From Effrenium voratum (Eukaryota; Sar; Dinophyceae; Suessiales; Symbiodiniaceae), in the NCBI GenBank assembly GCA_963377175.1, contig CAUJNA010002890.1, positions 1,248,010-1,312,009 on the forward strand: a stretch of DNA of 64,000 nucleotides, read 5' to 3'. This document shows, one piece after another, positions 1 through 12,000 of this stretch. The notes beneath the pieces are model-generated. The model was not told the DNA's origin. It made no database searches and saw only the letters and a list, made by a program, of their open reading frames with translations. Position 1 is the stretch's first letter; every line of letters starts with the position of its first letter. A program made the translations under genes and the position numbers.

Positions 1-92
1 GGCTTGTTTGCTTGCTCGTTTGCTTGCTCGTTTGCTTGCTCGCTTGCTCGCTCGCTTGCTTGCTTGCTTGCTTGCATGCTTGGTTGGTTGTG
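1..92. repeat. GCTT/GCTC tetranucleotide tract
   Basis: Imperfect tandem GCTT, GCTC and GTTT units fill the first 90 bases, followed by a CT-rich stretch to about 160. The polypyrimidine stretch leads into a CCAG at 203-206 and could serve the acceptor of the first exon segment. Confidence 0.85.
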
Positions 93-206
93 TATTCTCT
101 CTATGAATCTTTCTCTGTTTCTCTCTTTCTCTCTTTCTCTCTTTCTTTTGTTTTCTTCGACTATGTCTGGTTCGTTTATTGTGTTTTCTGGTTTTCCCTC
201 TGCCAG

Positions 207-273
207 TCCTGCGCTCCGCACTCAGGTGCACCGGGCCTATCAGGTCCTCAGCAACGAGGCGCGGATGCGGCGA
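207..273 (+). CDS. Exon segment: C-terminal helix of a J domain
   Basis: After a CT-rich tract and CCAG, the frame reads ALRTQVHRAYQVLSNEARMRR up to an in-frame TGA at 274-276. The AYxVLS pattern is typical of the last helix of DnaJ domains (AYEVLSD). The donor is unclear: a GC (270-271) or GA (272-273) dinucleotide near the end would fit the non-GT donors known in dinoflagellates. Confidence 0.5.
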
Positions 274-3200
274 TGAATCGCAAGGGATGCGGTCGGATGA
301 ATCTTGAGACATCCCCAGAGGCCTCAAAGGACCCCCAAAGGACCCCCAAAGGACCCCCAAAGGACCCCCAAAGGACCGATTCCTTATTTCTGCCTTTGAG
401 GGGCAGGGTACGTAGTAGCCAGCGAATTTTTGTAAGAGTCATTACTGAAAGGAGCGATCGGGTACGTCAGGCAAGTGGGTAACAACCAGACGTGAGATAA
501 CCTGAACGGAGACTTACAAACATGGCTTTTGTGGGTGATCTCACCATGGTTATTTCCCACTTACTAAGTACCCGATCGCCCCTTGGAGTAGCACCTCGCA
601 ATGGATTTCTGCCAAATGGCAACCTAAAAACCCGAAAAGAGTCAAATCACAAACCATTTGATAGCCGTTGGGGGTTCCTGGGCTCGTTTGGGTTTCCTTT
701 GTGCCCTTTTGGGTTTCTTCCATGAACCCGGCGTGTCTTTTTTTGAGGAACCCGTTTTGGGAAAGGACAAGCACCATTCTAGGTGTCCCCACAAAACACC
801 AACCCAAATGGAGGTTGACGCCATGGTTTTGTCACAAGCCACTGTCCCAAGGAGTCCAACACTATTGCCTTCGTGATTTTGACGCCCGCAATGAGAGGAC
901 GCCCCTCACCCAAAGGCTCCTTTCTTGGATGTTCAGCCAGGTTAGAACGTGGTTAGCCTTATACTTCAGGTACAAAAGCAGCTGCTTACATGGGCCCATA
1001 CATATATATATATATATATTGATGTACATTGTATTTATATTCCAATTTATGTATATATATATATATATATGTATGTGCACATGTATGTACCCCCTCCCGC
1101 TTGCTTGAGACGTCCCTTCTATGTGTTAGAGTATATCTTTTTGGAGGTGCCCAGGGACCCCCTAGGATCCGCTACCAATCCTCACCCGGCGCCCCGCTCG
1201 CAGACGTATCGCGGCTTCTACGCTCGGCACTCAGCCGAGCCTCGCAGCGAGCCATTCGACGGATGCTTGGGGCTGGGACATGGCTGAAATTGGTTTGGCC
1301 TTAGTCCACTAGTCACTAGACCCTTTGGACCTGGAGTCTCCTTCTGACCCTTTAAGAATAGGGTAACATGACCAACCATTATTTTAGGTATGATCAACCA
1401 TTTTTAAAGGGTCATGGAGACTCTAGGGAAACAATTTACTCTTCCATTTCAGCTACAAAAGGTTGATCACGACCTTTTGCGAAAAGTAGCTCAGTGGTGA
1501 ACACCTTCCTTTTGAGGATGTTTCAAAGGGGGGTAAGACCTTCAGAAGAGCTTCTCCTTGTTTTGGCAGCGAGATGTTGCTGCCTTTTGATCTCTTGCCC
1601 AAGGAGACCCACTTGAAGGAATGCGGGACGCTGGGTGCCTGCTGGGTGTGTTAAAGTCAAACCAAAGAGAAAACACACGTGAGGTTTCCCCCCATGAGAC
1701 GCAAACCCGGCTGAGAATTGGTACTTGCCGACTCAACACGTTTCTTTTTTTAGGGGACCTCCAAATTGGTGGTTTTCCTGTTGGTTTCCTCTGAAAGGAT
1801 CAGTTTCACTTTGGGTAATGGATGTCGAACTGAGCTTTTTGTTGGCCCTAAAAATCCTAGAGGAGGTACATCTCTTTTCAAGCGCAACTGAAGACTCCCC
1901 AAACATTCCAGGATTCAAAGATACTAAGGGGCCCTTTGCAAGGCATGTAGCCATCCTGCAGCATGCCAACTTTGATCTTCGTTGCCAAGTTAAGCGGTTA
2001 GCCACCTGTGTTATGACCGCTAACAAGGTTAACTCCACTGAACGGGGGGATTACAAACGTGTTCTATTTGGGCTACGCTCACAACTTACTAACTTGGCCA
2101 CGAACACTCTAAGATGGTTTCCACTACCCCCAAACCTCTACCCCGATGGGGGTTAATGGGATATACCGCCGCTACATAGCCACTATATTTTCCCGGCAGG
2201 AAAGTGGTTTGGTGGTTTTGCTATGCCTTGTATGCTACCTTCAAGCGTGTCAGAGCTGTAGGCACATGTTCTAAAGACCCCAACCTAAGGGTAGGTCCAC
2301 TGCTGTCGCAGGCCCCATTGTTCCGACCAAACCAGTTTTTGACGCTTTATGCACGCCTTGAGTATAAGACCACATAGATTATGTATATATATATATATAT
2401 AAATTAAACAAAGGCAGGGGGCAAAAAATGGATGTGGCACCCTGCTTTCGCATGCTTAGGAGAAGTATGGCTTGCCCGGAGTCCGTTTGGCCGAGATGGC
2501 CTCAGACGACGGGGCGGAAGGAGCGAAGCCGAGCTGGCACCCTGTGTCGGGTTATCCTATGGTTCCTCTTCAGACAGAGGGTGATCAACTATATATGGGT
2601 GTTCGGCCAAGTCAGTATGTTGTTGGTAACCCAAGTTATAACCCGATTACAAGCTCCCCAAGTGTACTCGGCCTTGCTACCGCTGGGTTGTAACTCAGGT
2701 TTCTAACCACTTTACAAGCTTGGCCACCAACATTCACTCCCTTAAGGCTCCCCAAAGGTACCTTCCAAGTTTCCAAGGTCCGACCGGTGCTTCCCTCTTG
2801 TGCTCTCCCTTCGGGGTTGGGCCCCTGTCAAGGTCAACGATCGAAAGCGGCTGCGCGTTGTTTTCCGAGGGAAATCCAGTTCCACCCTGCGCGTCTCGAG
2901 ACACACCTCGGACCCGTAGCCCTTGTTTGCGTGTCCCGGTAAGTGGATGCACTGCAAGCCAGTGTAGGAAACCAGCTCCTCCTCCTCGTGGGTTCCTGGG
3001 CACTTGGTCATCAATTCCCAGTGGATCCCAGCCCATAGCCGAATAGAAGTAGGTAACCAGCCATTGTTCATTTGGTGTTTAAAGGGTGAGAGGCCCTGGG
3101 GCCCTGGTTACCGGCAACTTGGTACTTGCTTGTCCTCAACGGAGAAAACAGGCTGCCTTGTGTAGAGGAGTGTTTCCTGAGCCCCTGCGTTCAGTAGAGT

Positions 3201-5247
3201 TATCCTTGTTGTTTGCGGGTTATACCCCAGGTGGCTAGCTACTTACTAACTTGGCCGAACCTCCATGTGCCCGTTTGAAGTTGGTTTAAAGGGAAGCCAA
3301 CTGGAAAGCCGTAATTGTAGAGGCCCCTCTATAGCGACACATACCCATTGTGAGTCTCTTCACCATTTAGAACAGGCCTACAGCATTTAACCAGGGTGCC
3401 AGTGCTGGTGAGTGCAAAGGAGGTCCAATGATAACAAACTTGTGATGATCACTGGAAGCAACAATGTGGGTTGGAATGTTGGAATGTTCCTCCACAAACA
3501 CTGGCATGTTCCACTTCGATAGGTCATGACAACAAATGAGAAGGTTCCCTGCTGCTTGACGCACAGCCCTGTTCAACACATTGTCCGCACGCTGAGCAAA
3601 ACCAACGCTTTTCGAGCGAAATGATGTCCTTTTTGCCCTGAATGCTTTTCTGTCAGAGTGTCACGGAACAAGTCTGTGTGTGTGTGTTTTTTAGGGTTCC
3701 ATGTTGGGGATGGTTTAAAGGGACATCAACCGCCAAGGCACCATTTTGGGCCTTGGGTGGTCCTCTATGTTGAGGCATACATGAGATCTCTGGATTACCC
3801 AGCTTGAATGGTCCAGGTCCATTCTAAACGGGGTTTGTGACCCATAGATCCCGCCTGTTATTTCTAAGGAGCACCCCAGATGTCCATTGCTTAAGAGCCT
3901 AAGGAGTACACCACATGGCCAAGTGTTGGACTTCGAAGGGACTCTCAGGGTGGCAGACTTGCAGGACAAGTGGCGCTCAACGACGATCGGGTCAAGGACG
4001 GAGCGTTCTGCTCGGATGTTTGGGGTCTGGGGTGGGTGGGGTGGGTGTGGGGCTAGCGAGAGGCTCAGACTTCTGGTGGAACTCCATAGTCGCAGTCTAT
4101 TGCTTGAGGGTCCCTTAGTATTTTTGCACGGATTTGCTGGTGGTCGTACATCCTTGCAAGGTACCAAGCAAGGGCAGGATTGACCAACATGGGGTTGTGG
4201 AAGTTGGGGAAGGAATTGAAAGGAAGCCCAAAGACAGCCCCACACGAAGGTAGCAAGGGAGCTTCTAGGTCACTTGCAAGGATTTGGACTCACTTTTTTG
4301 CTTTTCGGACGGATCGGCTGCAGGCTGCCTAGAAGAAAGTGTGCCGGCCTTCCACGCGACGGACAATTTCTAAGGGTAGCGCAAGCAGCTCCAGAGGCTG
4401 TACTGCGAAACTTGGTCAGACCTCCGGTTGCAAACGGTCGCAGACACTCCCAAGGGCAGCGCCAAGTGCTGGCGCCTACGCCATGACGAAGATTTCGAGC
4501 CCTGTCTCGTGGTGGGGGAGCCTCAGCGTGACATCATCAACCTTGCCAAGCTCTTGCATGGTCGGGCTTGCGACAAACAGGACCTGTTTCACGATCACAT
4601 TGACCTGATCTACTGATGTACCGCTTGTTTGCTGCCCCGCTTTCCAGGCTAGGGTTAAACCCCAATAGAGAATAGTTGGCCCAATTTAGATGATTACAAT
4701 CCTGAAACGATGGTGAACCGAACCATTATTTCAATGGTGGTTTCAATCCCAGGTTTTAGGATCCAAAAGTTGCCTTTTGCCAATGTAAAATGAGCTTTCT
4801 TGGGTGGCTTGAGTCTCTTTTCGGGTGGTTTTAAAGGGAAAAACCACTAGGAAGCTCGAAGCCATTTTGGGTCCTGGTGTTTTGACAAGAGACACGCATA
4901 CATATATATATATATATATATATATACACATGTAATATAAACATATATATATATATATGTTATATAGTGTGTACATATATATAGTGTGTACATATATACA
5001 TACAGACATATGCATATATATATACATATATATTGATACGTATATCTGGGTTTGTCCTTTGTTGATGTGTTGAGTTGCTTCAAAAGGCAGAAGGTGGGAC
5101 CTCCCCGAATCATACCCCCGAATCATACCCCCGAATCATACCCCTTAAAACGTACGCTGCAAAATGCTACTGGTCTTCTACCGTTTTGTGTTGTTCACTG
5201 CCTCCACAACAACCACCACCAGCGCTACCCAATACTACCACTACCAT

Positions 5248-5287
<40 letters not shown>

Positions 5288-5291
5288 GCTA

Positions 5292-5322
<31 letters not shown>

Positions 5323-5939
5323 CACTACTACTACCACTACTATTACTACTAGTACTGCTACTACTACTAATACTACGACTACTACCTTTATTACTATTAC
5401 TACTACAACTACAACCTTTACTACTACTACTACTACTACTTCTACTACTACTATTCCTGCTGCTGCTGCTACTACTCACTACTACTACATACATCATTCT
5501 GAGTCTGTAATCAGTGCCGTTTTTCACCTAGCCGAATCATACCCGCGAACCATACCCGGACAATGAGCTTCCCCTGCCAAGGCTAGTGCCACGTCCTTTT
5601 CAAAGCGTCCGCACCACTACAGCCGCTGCTGCTTTTGCTACAGCTGCTACCACTACTTCTGCAACTGCTACTACTACTACTACCACTACTACTGCTACTA
5701 ATACCACTACTACTGCAGCTACTACTACATTCATCATTCTGAGTTTGTAATCAGTGCCGTTTTGCACCTAGCCGAATCATACCCGCGAATCATACCCGAA
5801 TCATACCCGCGCAATGAACCTTGCCAAGGCCAGCGCCAAGTCTTTTCAAAGCTTCCGCGCCACTACAGTCGCTGCTTCTACTGTTCCTACTACTACCACT
5901 ACTGCTGCTACTACTACTACTACCACTACCACTACCACT

Positions 5940-6015
<76 letters not shown>

Positions 6016-9000
6016 TCTACTATCTACTATCTACTACTACTAACTATTACTACTACTACTACTACTACTACTACTAGTACTATTGTTACTACTACAGTAT
6101 TACTATTACTACTGCTACTACTTCGACGACTACTGCTGCTGCTACTACTACTACTATTGTTATTACTACAATATTACTACTACTACTACTACTACTACTA
6201 CTTCGACGACTACTGCTGCTACTACTACTACTACTAACACTACTACTACTACCACTACTACTATTACTACTACTACTACTACTACTACTGCTACTGCTAC
6301 TGCTACTGCTACTGCTACGACTACTACCACTACTACTACCACTACTACTACTACCACTACTACTACTACTACTGTTACTACTACAATATTACTACTAGTA
6401 CTACTACTTTGACGACTACTGCTGCTACTACTACTGCTGCTGCAGCTGCTGCTGCTTCCACGAATCATACCCCCGAATCATACCCCGAATCATACCCGCG
6501 AATCATACCTGCGAATCATACCCCGTACTCAAACCTTCCTGCCCGGCCCCCGTAAAAAAATACAAACGCATATATATATATATATTATAAATAAATACAT
6601 TTATACATATATATGTATTTGTTCAGTTGCCCAAAGCGAAGTGACCTGAAGCGGGCTTTTCGTTGTTCCCCTTTTGGTGAAATTTCTGCTCACATGAGTT
6701 CCTGGACTTGATCCTTTTTGGTTCTGGACCATTCTGGTGGTAAACAACAACTTCCGACTTTTCCCGGCCAATCCACTCAAGAAATGAGCGACTTGCTCAA
6801 TTGATTCGGGTAGATGAAGGTTAGCAAGGGACAATCCCATAGATAGCTGCGGATCTCCGCTTTAACTCTTGAAGCATGGTTCTGGGTAGACCATTTTAAT
6901 ACCGGGTTTTAATTGTGACTCAGATGAGTTTCTGGGTCCGAACGAAGCGGAGAAGTTGCACACCCACCGAAACGCGTTTTTTTCGGCGTTAGGACCTGGA
7001 ATCCCGTGTGCGGCGCCTGGTCCGCAAGCACGAGGACGGGGATTGTCGCGACTGCCGGCTGGCGGTTTTGTGAATCGCAGACCAGCCGCGCATCCCCTCA
7101 GTTCTGGCACTTTCGTTTAGAAACCACCCACTTCCCTCAGAGTTTTGGGCATGTTTTTCTCCATCAGAAGGATTCGTGAACAGAATCAGGAGGTACGTCC
7201 GGCTAGGATGTTTCGCTTTGCTGTTAGATGATCGCAGTGTGCAAAAAAATGATGATCGCCCTCCCCTCTTGGGTTCCCTTCGAAACCATGAGGAACGATT
7301 TTGGACGCTCACTTCGGGCTGGCCACGTCACAGGTGGTCAAGCGCATACCTGGAGTCTCCTCCATGACCCTTAAATGGGGTCATGGCCCAAAAGAGTGGG
7401 GTCGGTTAAACCCATTTTTGATTCGGGTCGTGGAAACTCCAGGTACTTTGACGCCTGTGACTCTGGTGCAGTTTGTTTGCTCCTGTTTCGGCAGGGTGTC
7501 TCAAGGGTTTTCGAAGGTTCTCCTGGTTCCATCCAAAACAGGTACCCTCAAGATTTTGTTTGAGGTTCCTCTTCTTTTATCTGGGTTTCCTAAAGGTTTC
7601 CTGAGGTTTTCCTACCTACAGGTTTCCTACAGGTTTTCCTAGGTGCTCAATGTTTTCTAAAGTTTCCTAAAGGTGTCCTACACGTTTCCTACAGGTTTTC
7701 CCAGGTTTTCTAAGGTTCTTTAAAGGTTTCCTAAAGAGTTCCTACAGGTTTTCATCAGGTTTTTGATGGTTTCCTACAGGTTTCCTAATGGCTTCCTACA
7801 GGCTTCCTAAAGGTTTTCTTAAGGTTTTTCTAAGGTTTTCCAGGTTTCCTAAGGTTTCCCAGTTGTCTATAAGTTTTTTCAAAGTTCCCCCTTTCGGCCG
7901 GGGGTTTTCCAACGGCACGCCTGACGGGACCGCAGGAGCTCAGAGCACAGCGGCTCCTGGGCCTCAACGGCGGGCGACTGAACTCCGCGCGGAGCGTCGC
8001 CGCTCGCCGGCCGGTCGTGGGATCCCAGTGAGCCACTTGCTCAAAGCCGATTCGGGTAGAGGAAGGTTAAGGGACAATCCCCTTGCCATAAATAGCTGCG
8101 GATATCCGCCTTCTTAATTCTTGAAGCATGGTTCTGGGTAGACCATTTTAGTACTGGGTTTGGATTGTGACTCCAGTCATGGTCCAGCTAGGTGCCCTTC
8201 TCACCCGTTTCTTTCTTGGGGGGGGGTTCCCCTACTAAATGAGGCAGAAAAAAGTTGGTACCCTTATTCTAAGCTACTGTACTGGAGGACCTAGCCATAC
8301 CTCACTTCCTGAGTTGGACCTTTAACTTTTTAAAGACCAATTTGGTTGATAGAAAGTTTCAGGACTCGTGTTTGGCCAATCCACATCGGAAGTGAGTGGC
8401 ATTGGACTTGGTATGTGTTGGTAATTTGCACCAGCGAGTTGCACTTTGGTCACTTGTTGGGTTTTGGAGCGTTTGAGTGATACATAAGAAGTTCAGACAG
8501 TTGTTCGGCAATTCGCTTGATTGGAAGGGAGTTACTTGCATTTCTGGGCCAAGCGCACTTTTGGGAGCTCGTAAAGTACTGGGGTTTACTTACCCACCGA
8601 GTGAGTAAGTTGTTACCCCCAGCTACAACCCGTTTACGAGTCCGCCGTTCAGTAGAGTTAAGCTTGTTATTAGCGGGGTATTACACAGGCGGTTAACCAC
8701 TTACTAACTTGGCAGCGAACATCCAAGTACAGATTCCGCAAATCCGCAAATGTGGTGTCCGCAAGTTCAGGATCCAGCACCCTATTCGTGAAAGTAGATG
8801 GCACAAGTTTCCGTAACCAGACCTAAAAAGGTGCTCTTCAATCTCATGCACATCCACTGGGTTTTACCTGGAAGCCGAAACAACTGTTTGCAAATGGTTG
8901 TTTCGTCGTTTTCCCAGCAAACATTACCTATAAATTGACGTACTTGATGGACAATTGCAGTTTGGGGAGGCCACAATTCAATCCCAAGATTACTTTCGCT

Positions 9001-12000
9001 TTAACCCGATTCAAGTCTGTTCCATTTTGGGCCATGCCCATATTGCATTGACACAAGCTCTTCGCTTTGGCTGCAAACAGCCCGTATTTGTTTTCTTGAT
9101 GCACTCACAATTTCATGCATATGTTTTGTGTAATCTATCTGCAAATTCTACAATAATTCCAACCTGAAGCAAGGGCTTGTCAAGTAAAGGATGTCTACTT
9201 TACCATGGTGAGCTTGTTTTACCCCCCGGTGAGCTTACTTTTTTTGTTGCAGATATATCCTGTATGCAGAACCTGACATTGCCCCTCAGGCTCTTTCCTG
9301 CTGTCCTCGGCAGCCACGCCGGCCACACCAGCCTCAATCTTCAACCGCGCGCTACTCGGAGCGGGCGATGCCGATCCGATGCAGTTTTCGGGTGCAGTGG
9401 GGAGCTCTTCTGGTGTTGCGGCCACATGACAACCAGGTCAACCAGTAGTGCCCTTTTGCCCTTTGTTGGGGGAGGGTTCCCCTACCAAAATAGACTACAG
9501 CAAAAAGGGTACCCTTATTTCTACCCTCTCTACTGGAGGACCTAGACAAAGTCTGAAAGCCTAACTTTGCACGGGGCCAAGACCCAAAAGGCTCAGATCC
9601 GCAAACATCTGGTACATAAGGACCCTTTGGCACAAACTAACCACGACAAAACTAGGTCGAATGGCGGCAGGTGGCCACAATCCCCTCCCCCCTCCCCGCC
9701 ACAATCCCCCCCCAAATTTCCCCCCCCCCCCCAACCCCCCGCCAACCGAACGTCCGCGTGGGAAGCGAGACACGGCTCGAGGCCGTTTTCGCTTGCACTA
9801 CTCCGCCCTCTCCTATGCGGTCCAAGTGCAACTTTCCGCCGGGAGCTCAGAATGAGTTGGTTCTCGGAGGTTCGACCAACGTCGGGAAAGTAGGTTCTCA
9901 TGATGGTTGTAACCTGGCAGGGCAACTGGGGTTGGTCCCCTTGTAATCATGGTCAATCTACTCCCGAGTGATCCCCAGGCACAAAATGGAATTGGCGGAG
10001 GGAACTTGCTGGAGATCTTCAGTTGTTTGCTCATGTTCCAACTTTCTTGGGGAAGACATGGAACCTAGACCCGACGCCCCCGTTACCTTTGAGGTAGGGG
10101 TGATGTTTGCTGTATCATGGCAGCAGCATCTCCGGTCAACAATAACGATGGTTTTGTTTGTGCAGGGTTCCCCGATCATGTGGTTTGGTTGCTACCTGGT
10201 TAAATGTGAACAAAAACATGTGGTGTGGTTCTTCCCCGTGTTTCTCGGCTCATAGTAAAACCCATAGACACGACTTCAGCCATGATACAACCAAACGTCA
10301 ACAGGTTTTGGCTGCTCAGATGAGGATCGGTCAAACAAGAACATGGTAGTCTATAGCCACTAAATGGCATATATATATTTTTGTATTTTGTTTCAAAAGG
10401 GGTTGGTTCGGGGGGGCACACGCAGGGGAAGTTCTCTAAAAAATCACATGGCATGGGGACTCACTTCATTCGTCGTGCGGTGCCCAAAAAATGTCTTTTG
10501 CGTTCCCCAAGCGATGGGGCTCAACCGACTCCCATACGGATAGGTAAACAGCGGTGGAAAAAATGAACCCCCCTTGTTGTAATGGTGATTCCCACACGTG
10601 TATCGCAGAAACCCTATGCGGCCTTTCTGCAACCCGGTCGAACCAACCTTCAGGTGGCTTGTCTTTTTTGGAGTTAGTACCGTCTTTTTTTGGTAGGTTT
10701 CGATGAGCAACCCAAAGGAAACAACACACATGTTTTGGGGGCTCCGACCAAAACAGAGACACACCGAGGTAGCTCAAAACCACCCCTTCGCGCTTTCATC
10801 GCAGTCTTCGGCAATTCCTCGCGCGTGATGAACCGCTCAGGAGCGGTTCAAGGTGTCCATCGGCTGTGCCACCGCCTCGGAGCATGGGGCGGATGTGCCA
10901 ATCTTTTTGGCCATGCTTTTGCCTTTTTGGAGCTTGAGGGAACTCCGTTTTGTGTGTTCTTTCTTTTCCTTTTTTCCGGGGTGCTCATGTTGTTTGGTAG
11001 TCGGCTTAATTTCAAGGCGTTTCTTGGTTTCCCATCTCTTTTTTTCGGGGCGCTACTTTTTGTTGGTAGTCAACAAACCGGGAACACCAAACTATTGTGG
11101 TGTGTCCCTTGTTTGAGGGTACCCCTTTTTGTTGGTTTTAAAGGGACGCCAAAACGAAAACCAACGCCATGTTGGGGTCCGACCTGAAACAAGTCACCTG
11201 CGTGGCACAAGGCACACAATTTGAACCGTCGGCTACATTCCGCAACGACCGGCGGGATTCCCAAAAAAGAGATTCTCCGAAACTGGACGGCTTTGTCACG
11301 TTCATTTGCAGGATAATATTCTATGACCTGTGGAATGTGTGAAGGCCTTGTGTACAACTGCTTTTCCACCCCCACACATCCCTCACACCACTAGCGGGGA
11401 AAACAGGGTACGTACCCTGTACACAAGATGGCCTGGCTGCACATGGGTCTGTTCTTGTTTTGATGGTACGTGTTTTTGGTAGGCTTTAAACGGAAACCAA
11501 AAGGAACAAAACACTGTTTTGGAGGGGTCCCCTAACAAAGGAAACCTTCAATTCCCAGCAAAGCACCGAGGCTGCGTTTTTGCCCATGGAAGTCCACCCA
11601 AATTGCCGTGAGCGTGGGGGACATTCCAAGACAACTCATGGGGTGGGAGGGACTTTCTGGGTCTGGACCATTTTAGTGGTAAAGTTGTCCAGCTCAAGAA
11701 AGGGTGTCCCATGTTTCTCTGGGCTATGCTTTTTGGGGTAGGTAAACGCCCATCTCTCTAGGGGTACCTTCCCCCATTCTTTCCAGGCATCCTTCTTTCC
11801 AGAAAACCTCCAAACACCCCGGGAAACTAGCTGGTGTTTGAAAACAACGATGGTTGGAAAGAACGGAAAAGGAACCAACCCCTAGATTATTTGGCGCTTG
11901 GTGTCTTTTTTTCCCCATTTGCCCTCTGGAACCAGAATTTCACATCCTGGAACGCGCACCTCAGGTTTTTCGACTCGGAACACCAACTCGGCCGGAAGCT

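Larger units (their letters stand above)
272..2459 (+). other. Intron-like stretch 1
   Basis: Holds a 12 bp tandem repeat (325-377), a family D element (468-568), AT microsatellites (1000-1080, 2380-2402) and a family B element (1330-1427). A GC-rich island at 1185-1275 may contain another exon but I cannot choose a frame. An open frame from an ATG at 1818 (MDVELSFLLALKILEEVHLF...) is of unknown meaning. Confidence 0.4.
2544..6992 (+). other. Intron-like stretch 2
   Basis: Holds a family D' element (2595-2734), open minus-strand segments (3367-3620, 4065-4256), an open plus-strand segment (4300-4616), an AT microsatellite (4895-5045), CTA-triplet blocks (5225-6450), and a family C element near the end (6784-6922). 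Confidence 0.4.
7065..7935 (+). other. Intron-like stretch 3
   Basis: Holds a family B element (7349-7443) and a degenerate tandem tract (7545-7870). Nothing else recognised. Confidence 0.4.

Noticed and set aside
5225..6468. Poly-Thr, poly-Leu, poly-Ser, poly-Tyr and poly-Val open frames
   Set aside because: Direct translation of CTA/ACT triplet repeats in different frames.
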